64,000 bases of DNA from Woeseiaceae bacterium (GCA_028289545.1 JANQPG010000092.1:20443-84442), one strand, 5' to 3'; shown: positions 9,328 through 19,137, counted from the stretch's first letter. Numbers and translations are program-made. The notes: generated by a model not told the origin, from the letters alone.

Positions 9328-9962
9328 AAGATACCGGCGCATTCCTGATCGTCCGCTCGCTCGCACCCGATGCCCGCTTTCGCGAGTTTGTCGATCGGAT
9401 CTCCGGCACATCGTCCGTGACGGGCGTTGCGCGGCTGCATGAGGTCGAAGCGCTTGAGCCCGGCACATCGCCTGCGCATACGCTAATACTGGATTGTCCG
9501 GACCGGCAATCCGCCCGCGATGCGTTTGCATCGATGCCGATACAGCTGCTCGATCAGCCGGCCGCACCGTTAGTTCTTCTGACCAGCCAGGTGCCGGAGG
9601 CCGGTTTCGACGACCCGTCAATTCCGACAAAAGCCAATGTCGATGAGTTTGAGGACGATGCCCCAGTATTGATGCTGATCGAAGGCTCGGCGACCGATCA
9701 GGACAAGATGGATACGTATCGCAACATCATACTCCCGATGATGTTCGAGCGCGGCGCCTACTACACGGCGTTCGAATTGGGCGGCGACGTGGAGGTGTTG
9801 TCAGGGAGCTGGGACGAGGCGATTTTTGCGATTAGCCGCTGGCCGAGCCGCGAGGCTGCGCGCGACTTCTGGCTGTGCGAGCGATATCAGCGCGACGCCA
9901 TCCCGCTGCGCCTCGATATCGGTCGCTTTGCCGTGGCGTTAGTGCCCGAGCATCGTGGCTAG
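9324..9962 (+). CDS. DUF1330-like (dimeric alpha-beta barrel) protein, possibly two tandem domains
   Basis: C-terminal half FELGGDVEVLSGSWDEAIFAISRWPSREAARDFWLCERYQRDAIPLR resembles DUF1330. Confidence 0.6.
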   Translation: MKDTGAFLIVRSLAPDARFREFVDRISGTSSVTGVARLHEVEALEPGTSPAHTLILDCPDRQSARDAFASMPIQLLDQPAAPLVLLTSQVPEAGFDDPSIPTKANVDEFEDDAPVLMLIEGSATDQDKMDTYRNIILPMMFERGAYYTAFELGGDVEVLSGSWDEAIFAISRWPSREAARDFWLCERYQRDAIPLRLDIGRFAVALVPEHRG

Positions 9963-9998
9963 CCGTATCGGCAGTACATCGGGTATCGGGGCAGCACA

Positions 9999-10877
9999 GT
10001 GACGATCGGCGCCATCGACATTGTCGTCAACCCATTTACACCGGCGGAAGTCACAAAAGGGCAGACCGGCTATGACGAGGCCTTCATGGCGCAGGTTCGC
10101 ATGCCGGAGGGCATGCGCGGCGGCCTGAGCATCGAGCAACACCTCGAGATCATGGACGAGGCGAACGTAGAACACGCCCTGCTGATTGCGGTCAGGGCGG
10201 GGGACCCGATGCGCCAGGGTTCGTTCGAGATTCCCTACACGCAAATTGCCGACTACGTGACGGCATACCCGAGCCGCTTCTCCGGTCTCGCGGGTGTCGA
10301 TCCAACGCGAGGGATGCAGCAACTCTACGACCTGGAGCACGCGGTGCACGAGCTGGGTTTTGTCGGTGCCCACAGCTACCCGCACTGGTTCTCGCTGCCG
10401 CCGGATGCGCCGCAGTGGTATCCGATTTACGCGAAGTGTTGCGAACTCGATATTCCGATCATGATGCAGGTTGGCCAGAACCTGATCTACCAGAAGCACG
10501 TTCGCCTGCCTTCGGTGGCCAAGCCGATCCTGCTGGACCGCATTGCGATCGATTTTCCCGAACTCAAGCTGATCGGCATACACGTAGGCACGCCCTGGGC
10601 TGATGAAATGATCGCGATGGCCTGGAAGCACGAGAACGTGTACATCGGCATCGATGCCTATGCTCCGAAGCACCTGCCGGCCAGCCTCGTTCACTACATG
10701 AACAGCTACGGCAGCCACAAGGTGCTGTTCGGTACCGACTGGCCGGTCATCGACCCCCGCCGCGGCCGCCGCGAACTCGAAGATTACGAGCTGCGGGACA
10801 ATGCTCTCAGGAGCGTGTTGCGCGACAACGCGCTTGCCGTGTTCCCGGCGCTGCAATCGCGAGTCCGGGCCGCCTGA
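9999..10877 (+). CDS. amidohydrolase-2 family protein (cluster A paralog)
   Basis: IDIVVNPFTP..., GIHVGTPW, VLFGTDWP; highly similar to 46198-47070 product. Confidence 0.85.
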   Translation: MTIGAIDIVVNPFTPAEVTKGQTGYDEAFMAQVRMPEGMRGGLSIEQHLEIMDEANVEHALLIAVRAGDPMRQGSFEIPYTQIADYVTAYPSRFSGLAGVDPTRGMQQLYDLEHAVHELGFVGAHSYPHWFSLPPDAPQWYPIYAKCCELDIPIMMQVGQNLIYQKHVRLPSVAKPILLDRIAIDFPELKLIGIHVGTPWADEMIAMAWKHENVYIGIDAYAPKHLPASLVHYMNSYGSHKVLFGTDWPVIDPRRGRRELEDYELRDNALRSVLRDNALAVFPALQSRVRAA

Positions 10878-12398
10878 ATGGATTTTTCGGGGTATATGCC
10901 GCTGACGATCGGTCGAGGAATCCGTTGCTCCGCGACGGCGGATCGCGACAAGCTTGCGCTCGTCGACAGTGCCGGCAGACAACGCAGCTACAGCGAGCTT
11001 GCGGCTCGCATGGATGCCGTCGGACGTCTATCCGCGGAGCATTCGCTGGGGAAGGGCGACGTCGTCGCCTTGATTGCGCCGAACTGCATCGAATATGCGG
11101 AGATTGTCGTCGGCTTATCGGAACGCGGCGTGGTGGTTGCAACGTTGAACCCGGCATTGTCGCCCGACGAACTCTCACGGATTTTCGACGATTGCCGACC
11201 GCGCCTCGTGATTGCGGCGGCGTCCGTCGAGCTGCCGGCCGACGGCCCGGTGGCTATTCGGCTGGGCGACGAGTTCGAGAGCGCTCTGGCGAACGCTCAG
11301 GAAGAGTGCGACTTTCCCGAGCTGGACGAGCGCGAGACGTTTGCGATTGCCTACACCTCGGGCACAACAGGTGCGCCCAAGGGGGTGCTCCTGTCACATC
11401 GCAGCCGCTGCCTGATGTTTTCCGCCATGGCCAGCGAATACGGTTGCTTCGGGCGCGACGATCACTTTCTTGCGCTTGCGCCCATGTGCCACGGCGCGGG
11501 CCTCGCGTTTGCCCTTGCGCCGCTATACAACGGCGGCCGCTGCACGCTGCAATATTCGTTCGAGCCCGAAGCGTTGCTGTCAGCGCTGGAGCGCTTTGCG
11601 CCCAGCGGGATATTTGTCGTACCAACACATCTGCATCGCCTGTTCAGCGCGCCAGCTGACGTGCTGGAGCGCTATCGCGGCCGGCATTCGCTACGCACGA
11701 TCATCTCCAATGCCGCTGCGCTGTCGCCGTCGCTCAAACAGGCGGCCGTTGACTACTTCGGCACCGGGTTGTTGCACGAAACCTATGGGTCGACCGAGGC
11801 CGGCATCGTGACCAACATTCGTCCGGCGTCGTTGCTCCACAAGCCGCGCAGTGTGGGGCCGGCATTTGCCAACATGGAAATCGAACTGCGCAAGGACAAC
11901 GGCGAACCCGCCGGGGCCGGCCAGCCCGGTGAGCTTTTCTGCCGCAGCCCGTTCAGTTTCAACGGTTATCTCAACCGTCCCGACGAGACGCGCGCGGCGC
12001 TGGTGAACGGCTGGGTGACCGTGGGCGATATTGCCGTGGCCGACAACGAGGGTTACGTCACAATTACCGATCGTAAGAAAGACATGGTCGTGACCGGTGG
12101 CATGAACGTCTATCCGCGAGAGATCGAGACCGTCATCGAGGGGCTCAGCGGTGTGGTCGAATGTGCGGTCGTCGGCGTGCCGGATGAGGAGTGGGGCGAG
12201 CGTCTGCATGCGTTTGTCGTCGCACGGCCGGACGCCGATGTGACGCACGACGGCATTGTCGATCTTTGCCGGGCGAAGCTCGCAGCCTACAAGGTGCCGA
12301 AGGAGCTGGCTTTCATAGACGCTCTGCCGCGCAACGCTGCCGGCAAGCTGATCAAGCGCGAGCTAAAGACGCTTGCGGCGCGCGCGGCCGCGGACTGA
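10878..12398 (+). CDS. AMP-dependent acyl-CoA synthetase/ligase (cluster A paralog)
   Basis: AYTSGTTGAPKGVLLSH, YGSTEAG, ITDRKKDMVVTGGMNVYPREIE, NAAGKLIKREL. Confidence 0.93.
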   Translation: MDFSGYMPLTIGRGIRCSATADRDKLALVDSAGRQRSYSELAARMDAVGRLSAEHSLGKGDVVALIAPNCIEYAEIVVGLSERGVVVATLNPALSPDELSRIFDDCRPRLVIAAASVELPADGPVAIRLGDEFESALANAQEECDFPELDERETFAIAYTSGTTGAPKGVLLSHRSRCLMFSAMASEYGCFGRDDHFLALAPMCHGAGLAFALAPLYNGGRCTLQYSFEPEALLSALERFAPSGIFVVPTHLHRLFSAPADVLERYRGRHSLRTIISNAAALSPSLKQAAVDYFGTGLLHETYGSTEAGIVTNIRPASLLHKPRSVGPAFANMEIELRKDNGEPAGAGQPGELFCRSPFSFNGYLNRPDETRAALVNGWVTVGDIAVADNEGYVTITDRKKDMVVTGGMNVYPREIETVIEGLSGVVECAVVGVPDEEWGERLHAFVVARPDADVTHDGIVDLCRAKLAAYKVPKELAFIDALPRNAAGKLIKRELKTLAARAAAD

Positions 12399-12502
12399 GG
12401 GCGTCCGGCGCGGCCGACCTGACCGGCGCTACACGGCGCTCCGTCTGCTTTATTGTTAGACTTCGTGCTTGTCCGGCGGGTTCGGCTATGGAGGTGGCAG
12501 CA

Positions 12503-13582
12503 ATGAGTCTGTTCTCTCGTATCGGTGCGTTCTCGATTCCGGTTTCCGCACTGCTTCTGTTCTTCGCGACTGTGCACGCGGGTTCCTGCGAACCTGGGGA
12601 TTTCACGCTGGCTGACGCTTACGAAGAAGCCGACAGTATTATTGTCGGTGTCGTAACGGCGTGCGAGCGGGTCGACAGCGCGGGTCGATCGCCTGACGGC
12701 GGTGACCGCTGCGCGTTCTCAACGTTGGAAGTGCTTAAGGACGCGAACCCGGCGAGGGATTATGCCGGTTTCGCGGAGAGTGCCGGTTGCGGCCTGCGCC
12801 TGCAGGTCGGGCAACAGTATCTGTTGTTCCTGAACGGCGGCAACGAGCCGCTGCGGTACAGCGAGCCGATCGGCACCGGGGATTGGATCGCTATCCAGGT
12901 GAACGCACGTATCGCAATACTTCGTGATTTTCGCAACGGTGTCACAGCCGATATCTCAGAACCGTGGTTTTTCTACAAGTCCTTTTTCGACACTTGCATG
13001 TTGCTTCATCGGGTTCGTGGAAATCAGCTGGATTTCACCCGCAGGCCCGAGAGCGCCCGGCGCCTCGAAGAGTTCGACTGGAGTCGCGTGATGATCGAGG
13101 GCAGGTCTGTGGCGTTTACGCCGGAACAGGTCAGGATGTTCAAGAGTATGGTCGAATATGGCCGCGACATGTTTGAGGGAAACCCGCAGACCCTGGCGGT
13201 CGGGTTTGTCGAGTCGCCGCCCTGGATACAGCGCAGTGCTGCGATCAGCGTGGGTAGTCGAAGCTGGTCACTGGAGCCACGCCGACTGAATATCCACCGG
13301 AAGGATGAAGTTGTCCCGGCGGGTTTCAAATACATCGCGCAGGGCCAAGCCGCCGAAGAGATATTGGCGGCATTGGAAACGCCTTCAGACGTGGTCGTGA
13401 CGGCAATTGCGAGTACCGGGAACGGTGCGACGCCGGATGCGGTTGTTGCGCAAGGTCCAACCGAGGAAAGTTCGATGTCACTGCGTTCGCCGGAGCCGGT
13501 GCTGCGTTTCGAGACGCGGTCGACGAATCTGCAACGGGCTATTGCCGAGTATCGCTCGTGTTATCGGGGAGAGTCCCGTTAA
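12503..13582 (+). CDS. secreted NTR/TIMP-like-fold hypothetical protein, tandem paralog 1
   Basis: Signal peptide then GSCEPGDFTLADAYEEADSIIVGVV...CGLRLQVGQQYLLFLN; RBS GGAGGT before ATG 12503; ORF open from 12191. Confidence 0.65.
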   Translation: MSLFSRIGAFSIPVSALLLFFATVHAGSCEPGDFTLADAYEEADSIIVGVVTACERVDSAGRSPDGGDRCAFSTLEVLKDANPARDYAGFAESAGCGLRLQVGQQYLLFLNGGNEPLRYSEPIGTGDWIAIQVNARIAILRDFRNGVTADISEPWFFYKSFFDTCMLLHRVRGNQLDFTRRPESARRLEEFDWSRVMIEGRSVAFTPEQVRMFKSMVEYGRDMFEGNPQTLAVGFVESPPWIQRSAAISVGSRSWSLEPRRLNIHRKDEVVPAGFKYIAQGQAAEEILAALETPSDVVVTAIASTGNGATPDAVVAQGPTEESSMSLRSPEPVLRFETRSTNLQRAIAEYRSCYRGESR

Positions 13583-13773
13583 GTCCGGCCGAGTCGTCGT
13601 CGTATCTGTCCTGCGATGCAGTGCTGTGATGCGGGATAGACGGAACGTGCTCCGTAGTTACGCCGCTCCCACCGGATTAGAGGTGCGGGAGTTCGACGTC
13701 GATTGGCCGCGCGTCGACCGACATGCTGGTACACTCGACGTGTCCGGCGGGTTCGGCAATGGAGGTACGAGCA

Positions 13774-14991
13774 GTGATTCTGTTCTATCGCACGTGTACG
13801 GTCTCGACCCTGGTCCTTGCGCTCATCCTGTATTCCGCGAACGCACAAGCATTATCCTGCCCCGCGCGCATCTTTACCCTGGCTGATGCCTACGAAGAGG
13901 CCGACAGTATCATTGTCGGCATCGTAACGGCCTGCGAGCAGGCGCAGCGCACGGATATGTGGGTGGGCGGCGGCGCCGGCTGCTCGTTCGCAACCCTGGA
14001 GGTTCTGAAAGACTCGAACCCCACGAGGGACTACGGCGGTGTCGCCAGCAGCGCCGCTTGCGGGCTGTCGCTGCAGGTTGGGCGTCAATATCTCATGTTT
14101 CTCAATAGCGACAACCAGCCGCTCTGGTACAGCGAACAGTTCGGGCGCGGCGAGTGGGCTGATGCTCGCATGAAACAGCGAATGGGGATACTTCGCGACT
14201 TCCGCAATGGCGTTGCGGCGGATCTCTCGGAGCCCTGGGTGTTTCAGAAGTCGATCGTCGGCGCGTGTACGCTGCACCACAGTTTTCGCGGCAATCAGCT
14301 TTCGTTCACGCGCAGGCCGGATGATGCCGTGCCGCTCGAGGAAGTCGACTGGGGAAGCATCATGGCGGATGGCCAACCCGTGTTTGGCCCTGGGCAGATC
14401 CGGGAGATCAGGCGGCAGGTCGACGAGCGTCCCGAAGGATGGGCGGACAACGAACTGGTGATGAACGTCCAGTTCGCGGAGGGTTGGCCGCGTGCGGCCC
14501 GAGACGCCAGCATTCGAGTGGGGAATCGCGTTTGGCAGCTGGAGCGGCGTGAGCACACGCCGCGCGTCGGCAACAACACCGTACTGGATCCGCACATGTT
14601 CTACTTCGCAAAAGGTGAAGCCGCCGAGGAGATCCTGACGGCAATGGAAACGCCGTCCGACGTTGTCGCGACGGCAATCGTGGCCGCCGCGGACTATACC
14701 GATCCCGTCGTAAACCCCGGTACAGGTCAGACGAACGATGGGCAGGCGCCGGGCGAAGGCGCAACGGCCTCGGGCGGAGCCATCGTTCGCCAGCGTCCCG
14801 GGACACGGGTTTTTGCGTCCGCCCCGCCTTCGAGCGGGTCGACGGCGTTGTCTCCGGCCGAAACCCAAAACGTATCCGGCAGACGGTCGCGTCGATCACC
14901 GCCCGAGCCGCTTCTGCGCTTCGAAACACGGTCGACGCAGCTGGGCCGTGTGACGGGAGAATTCCGATCCTGTTGGGGGGGTTCTGAGTAA
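13774..14991 (+). CDS. secreted NTR/TIMP-like-fold hypothetical protein, tandem paralog 2
   Basis: LSCPARIFTLADAYEEADSIIVGIV...CGLSLQVGRQYLMFLN, homologous to preceding gene; GTG start 13774 after GGAGGT. Confidence 0.65.
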   Translation: MILFYRTCTVSTLVLALILYSANAQALSCPARIFTLADAYEEADSIIVGIVTACEQAQRTDMWVGGGAGCSFATLEVLKDSNPTRDYGGVASSAACGLSLQVGRQYLMFLNSDNQPLWYSEQFGRGEWADARMKQRMGILRDFRNGVAADLSEPWVFQKSIVGACTLHHSFRGNQLSFTRRPDDAVPLEEVDWGSIMADGQPVFGPGQIREIRRQVDERPEGWADNELVMNVQFAEGWPRAARDASIRVGNRVWQLERREHTPRVGNNTVLDPHMFYFAKGEAAEEILTAMETPSDVVATAIVAAADYTDPVVNPGTGQTNDGQAPGEGATASGGAIVRQRPGTRVFASAPPSSGSTALSPAETQNVSGRRSRRSPPEPLLRFETRSTQLGRVTGEFRSCWGGSE

Positions 14992-15048
14992 GGCGGGACG
15001 ATGGCCGTTGCCGTGTCGACGGGCGTTGGGTCGAGAAAAAGGCGAGTT

Positions 15049-15828
15049 TCAGCTTGCCGGGCAAACGCCTTTGGTGAACTCGACGGCGTAGGTATCCGTC
15101 TTGTAGCGAAGTACATACGGCACACCCGCAGGCGGCTCGCGGACAAGCCAGTAGCGTCCGCCGCTCGCGTCGGGCCCGGGCGGATAGACGTCGCCGGATT
15201 CACGGTGGTGCCACTCGACGTCGACGAGCCACGCCTCGACGTTTGACTCACCGACCTTGAGCGTTTCCTTGCCGCTCCAGGTCGCGACGACGTCGTAGGT
15301 GCCGTCGAAACTCACCATCGATGCGGCGAACCGTACGGGGTCAGCCTGGTAGTCGATGGTTGCCAGCGGTAGTCCCATAACAGCGCCGTGGATCATCCCG
15401 CGGCTGGCGAGTCCGGCCAGAGGTTTGCTCTGGTCTCCGCGGGTTGCGACGCCCGTGTAGCCGTCCTCGTCGAATATCAGCGTTCGTGTAGCGACCGTCT
15501 CGCCGTCCCTGCTGACGCGGGCGTCGATACGCAGCGGCGCAAACGAGGTGTGATCAAAAAAGGTCTCGGCGCGACTCACTATCCCGTCCGGCCGCCTTGT
15601 TGACTGCCGGTGACGGACGACGCCGTTGCCGATGAGGTCGAGTCTCTCTGTGACCGTGCCCTGGCTGATCCAGTCCTCCTGCTGTGCGGCGCACTGGCGC
15701 CAGGTGAGTTCGTAAGGCTCGATCCTGTCGCCTCGGATCAGGCCGTCACCTACTGACATATCCGTGGCGGCATGTGCTGCCGGCATGAACGCCAGGAAGA
15801 TCATGAGGATTGCTGCAGGTCTTGTCAT
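15049..15828 (-). CDS. secreted/periplasmic protein of unknown function
   Basis: Signal peptide MTRPAAILMIFLAFMPAAHAA; 259 aa ORF. Confidence 0.7.
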   Translation of the reverse strand: MTRPAAILMIFLAFMPAAHAATDMSVGDGLIRGDRIEPYELTWRQCAAQQEDWISQGTVTERLDLIGNGVVRHRQSTRRPDGIVSRAETFFDHTSFAPLRIDARVSRDGETVATRTLIFDEDGYTGVATRGDQSKPLAGLASRGMIHGAVMGLPLATIDYQADPVRFAASMVSFDGTYDVVATWSGKETLKVGESNVEAWLVDVEWHHRESGDVYPPGPDASGGRYWLVREPPAGVPYVLRYKTDTYAVEFTKGVCPAS

Positions 15829-15928
15829 GGTCGACTCCGAAAACGTCCCACATCGTCAGCGGCCCGTCGCAATGCGGCAACTCTGTTTTTGTCTTTTGGT
15901 CCATACTCGGTGTAACGGCGGGGGATAC

Positions 15929-16603
15929 ATGGCCCATTCGACACTGCATATCGACGAAAGCAAGCGGCAGCTGACGTGCAACGGCCGCAAGACCGTGCTG
16001 CAGGAGAAGGTTTGGCAGGTGCTCGCTATATTGCGCCGGCGAGCTCCGGCAATTGTCGAGCGTCGCGAAATTATCGATGCCGTCTGGCAGGGCAACTGGC
16101 TGACGGGCGAGAAGGGTCTGAACCAGTCCATCTGGACATTGCGCCAGGCGCTGGGCGACGACGCGCGGGCGCCCCTGTTCATTCGCACGATTCCTCGTCG
16201 CGGCTATCAATGGGTACACGTTGCGGCGATTGACGAAACCGCCGACGAGAGGCCGGCGGCGGGCAGCGCGGTGTGGCGGCTCGCGGCAGGGTTGGCGATC
16301 GTAGCCTGCACCATCGGACTTTTATCCATCAGTGCCCCTGGCCCGGACGGTTTTGCAGGGCTGCCGCAGGATGAACGCATTTCACGCGCTTACCTCGTGA
16401 ACAGGGATATCCACGTCGAACTCGAGAGCGGTTGCATCGGCGTTCTCAAGAACGGCAACAACGCTGCGCTCGGTGAACCGGTCATATCGACCGACGGTCG
16501 CGAAATAGCCGTGGCCGTATACGAGCCGGAGGGTTGCCGGCTCGTTACGATCGACGTAGCCAGCGGCGACAGAAACGATTTCGGTCATTGTCCTTCAGGC
16601 TAG
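15929..16603 (+). CDS. CadC-like membrane-anchored winged-helix regulator
   Basis: OmpR-type DNA-binding domain (GEKGLNQSIWTLRQALGDDARAPLFIRTIPRRGYQWV), TM helix LAAGLAIVACTIGLLSI, short C-terminal domain; ATG 15929. Confidence 0.8.
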   Translation: MAHSTLHIDESKRQLTCNGRKTVLQEKVWQVLAILRRRAPAIVERREIIDAVWQGNWLTGEKGLNQSIWTLRQALGDDARAPLFIRTIPRRGYQWVHVAAIDETADERPAAGSAVWRLAAGLAIVACTIGLLSISAPGPDGFAGLPQDERISRAYLVNRDIHVELESGCIGVLKNGNNAALGEPVISTDGREIAVAVYEPEGCRLVTIDVASGDRNDFGHCPSG

Positions 16604-16607
16604 ACTC

Positions 16608-16641
16608 CGCCAAGCACGCGACGTCGATCGCGCGCTTGGCG
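16608..16641. terminator. possible bidirectional terminator hairpin between convergent genes
   Basis: CGCCAAGC(A)CGCG - acgtcgat - CGCG(C)GCTTGGCG stem; no clear U-tract. Confidence 0.4.
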
Positions 16642-16658
16642 AAGCGAAACTCCAACCA

Positions 16659-18851
16659 CTAGTTGTTGTCGAGCGCCGGGAACACTTCCTCGAGACGGAT
16701 CTGGGCGCCACCTGTCGCCCGAACCGCGTTGACGTAGGAAGAGTGCAGTATGAACGCTTCGCCGTAATTCTCGTCGCCGTCCAGATCGGGTCGCAGGGCG
16801 CGAGTGCCGTCGCCGCAGGGGGCCGTCAACAGTATGTCGGCCAGCCCGTCGCCGTCCCAATCGCCCGACCCCGTACCGGACAGCGACCAGCCAACGTCAT
16901 TTCTGCAAACGGCGCTGGAGACGCGGCCGAGGAAACCCTCGTAAACGATACGTTTGGTGAAGTCTGAATTGGCGAGGAGTTGATTCAAGTCGTAGTCAAG
17001 CGCCTGATTGATTTCCGCTCCGGAGATCAGGTGCGTCTGCTCAATCGGCAGAGACCTTTCGCTCGCCCCGATTGGACCGTCAAACGGCTCGCTGATCAGC
17101 ACATCGGGAATCCCGTCTCCCGTGACGTCACCGGCGCCAGCGACGCTGTATCCAAAACCGTACTCGATCCGAGTGCTCGTAATGACGGCGAACGGTTCAA
17201 TCCGCATGTCCGGGTTCATGTCGATGATCGCCGGGCGTGCAACCGGGAAGAAATCCTGCCGGCCGAACACAATATAGACCCGGCCGATCCCACTTTCCTC
17301 ATCGGTCACCCTTTCGCCCAGTACCCCGGGCGCCCCGAGGAGGAGGTCGTCGAAACCGTCCTGATTCAGATCGCCGGCGCTTTCCAGCGCATGGCCGATC
17401 CTTTGCAGCCCCGGAAAGCTGCTGTTGCGCGCGATCGCAAGGCCCGGCACAGCGGCGTCGGTCAGGTCAATCAGTCCGTCTTCGTCAGGGGAAGCTTCCG
17501 CGGCAATGATGTCTCCGGAGACTATGTAGGCTTCGCCGGACGTCTGGGCGGCCCCGGGTTCGACAACGCTGCCCCGCGTCGATCCGAAGACCAGCTCGTC
17601 GACACCGTCGCCGTTGAGGTCACCGGCAGCGGCGATGTTTTCGCACAGGAGACCGGGGTTTTGTGAGCTGGTGTTGTTGTCTACCAGCATCACTCCGTCC
17701 CGGTTTTCGGCGACTCTGTTGAGCTGGATGTCGGTTCCCAGGGCTCGGGCCGCGAGCAGGGCGCGCCCGAAGACGACAATGACGCGAGTGCTTACCCTGA
17801 AACCGCTTACACAAAAACCCACGTCGCTGATCGCGTCACCGTCGACATCGCCGAGTACGGCAAGCGCAAAACCGGTATCAAAGCTGTCATCGCTTCTGAT
17901 CGGGACGCCGATACCGGCAACATTGCCGACGTCATCGAGCGAAATCCCGACGCCGTCGTCCTGTGCTTCGTTCAGCTCGGCGACCAGGGCCCGGCTCAAT
18001 ACGATGAAAGCCTGTTCGGGCGCACGTTCCACGTTGAGGGGGACGCTGTCGCGGTTGAAGCCGCTCACGATGATTTCCGGCAGCGAGTCACCGTCGATAT
18101 CGCTGATTAGATCGAAGTCATCGCCGTCCAAGGCAGTGAGCCGTTGGGGTTGCGAACGCCGGTCGATGGTCAGTCCCGGGTCGACGGCCGGGGCTGAGAG
18201 CGCCAGTACGCTACCGTCGATCTCCGAGAAAGCACGGCTGCGTATCAAATCGATCGCGGGATTCTGCGCGCTATCCGCGCGGTGCGAGACGAGGATTTCG
18301 GGCCTGCCGTCGCCGTCGATATCCGGGTAAGACTTGATCGACTGACCCCAGCGGCCCGTCAGGAACTGCCCAACCATGGCAAACCCGGCGTCGGTTCTCT
18401 CCGGCGTGTTGTCGACTCTTACGGTGAACGTCAGGTTGGTCTCCTGATTGCCGCGGAAAACGTCGAGCTGCACTTCGTAGGTGTTGTCGGCATTCAAGTC
18501 CTCGGGATTCTCGAAATCCAGTGGCTGCCTGAGAAGGATGGGAACCTCCCTTCCGTTGGCGGAGACGTTCACGATGTCGACTTCGAAGAAACGTCCGTCC
18601 GCAACGTCCGGGTTCACGGCGGATTGCAGTTCGGCTGTGGTGTCGCTGCTCAGCAGTCGCAGCGGGAAGACATCAAGTCGGCCTTCGTCCACCGCAAAGC
18701 GGTCCTCTAAGAGCGTTGGACGCAACTGCCGCTCCTGTACCTCGTCGTCGAAATCCTCTTCACCGAACAGAAAGCCGCAACCGGCAACAAAGCACGAGGC
18801 CAGCAAGAGCATCCAAGCTCGCCAGTATATGCAGTAGTGGTATTTCTTCAT
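16659..18851 (-). CDS. FG-GAP/VCBS (integrin-alpha-like beta-propeller) lipoprotein
   Basis: Lipobox LASCFVAGC; repeated GDxxGDGxxDxxxG motifs (GDLNGDGVDELVFG, GDVTGDGIPDVLI, GDWDGDGLADILL); start MKKYHYC at 18851. Confidence 0.88.
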   Translation of the reverse strand: MKKYHYCIYWRAWMLLLASCFVAGCGFLFGEEDFDDEVQERQLRPTLLEDRFAVDEGRLDVFPLRLLSSDTTAELQSAVNPDVADGRFFEVDIVNVSANGREVPILLRQPLDFENPEDLNADNTYEVQLDVFRGNQETNLTFTVRVDNTPERTDAGFAMVGQFLTGRWGQSIKSYPDIDGDGRPEILVSHRADSAQNPAIDLIRSRAFSEIDGSVLALSAPAVDPGLTIDRRSQPQRLTALDGDDFDLISDIDGDSLPEIIVSGFNRDSVPLNVERAPEQAFIVLSRALVAELNEAQDDGVGISLDDVGNVAGIGVPIRSDDSFDTGFALAVLGDVDGDAISDVGFCVSGFRVSTRVIVVFGRALLAARALGTDIQLNRVAENRDGVMLVDNNTSSQNPGLLCENIAAAGDLNGDGVDELVFGSTRGSVVEPGAAQTSGEAYIVSGDIIAAEASPDEDGLIDLTDAAVPGLAIARNSSFPGLQRIGHALESAGDLNQDGFDDLLLGAPGVLGERVTDEESGIGRVYIVFGRQDFFPVARPAIIDMNPDMRIEPFAVITSTRIEYGFGYSVAGAGDVTGDGIPDVLISEPFDGPIGASERSLPIEQTHLISGAEINQALDYDLNQLLANSDFTKRIVYEGFLGRVSSAVCRNDVGWSLSGTGSGDWDGDGLADILLTAPCGDGTRALRPDLDGDENYGEAFILHSSYVNAVRATGGAQIRLEEVFPALDNN

Positions 18852-19079
18852 GGGTCCCTCCTGATGCGATTGCGGGGTAGCCAATGCGGCCCGCGCCGTT
18901 GGCCGCGGACGTATCAAAGACGCGCGTATCCTTCGTGCGGTGAGGAGATACCAAGTTGAAATGGACCAAACAATTTTGTCTGGCGGGATCTACGTAACCG
19001 GCGGCCCATGTTCAGCCGGAGTCCCGAGCGCGACAAAACGAAATGGACTTTGCAATAGTCCCGGCCGGGGTCCGGTTTC

Positions 19080-19129
19080 GTTTACGGTTGTAAACAAATC
19101 TCTTGACTCTGGCGTTTACGTATGTAAAC
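19080..19129 (+). promoter_or_regulatory. two BlaI-type operators flanking/overlapping the promoter
   Basis: Perfect GTTTAC-N4-GTAAAC at 19080-19095 and 19114-19129; TTGACT at 19103. Confidence 0.78.
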
Positions 19130-19137
19130 AATAGAGC

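Noticed and set aside
9939-10982. 347 aa minus-strand ORF opposite the amidohydrolase
   Set aside because: Shadow ORF antisense to a conserved enzyme; no recognisable domain
16659-18851. Recurrent GTCGCCGTC-like motifs suggesting a DNA repeat array
   Set aside because: Explained by the GDGD/DxDGD codons of FG-GAP repeats on the minus strand
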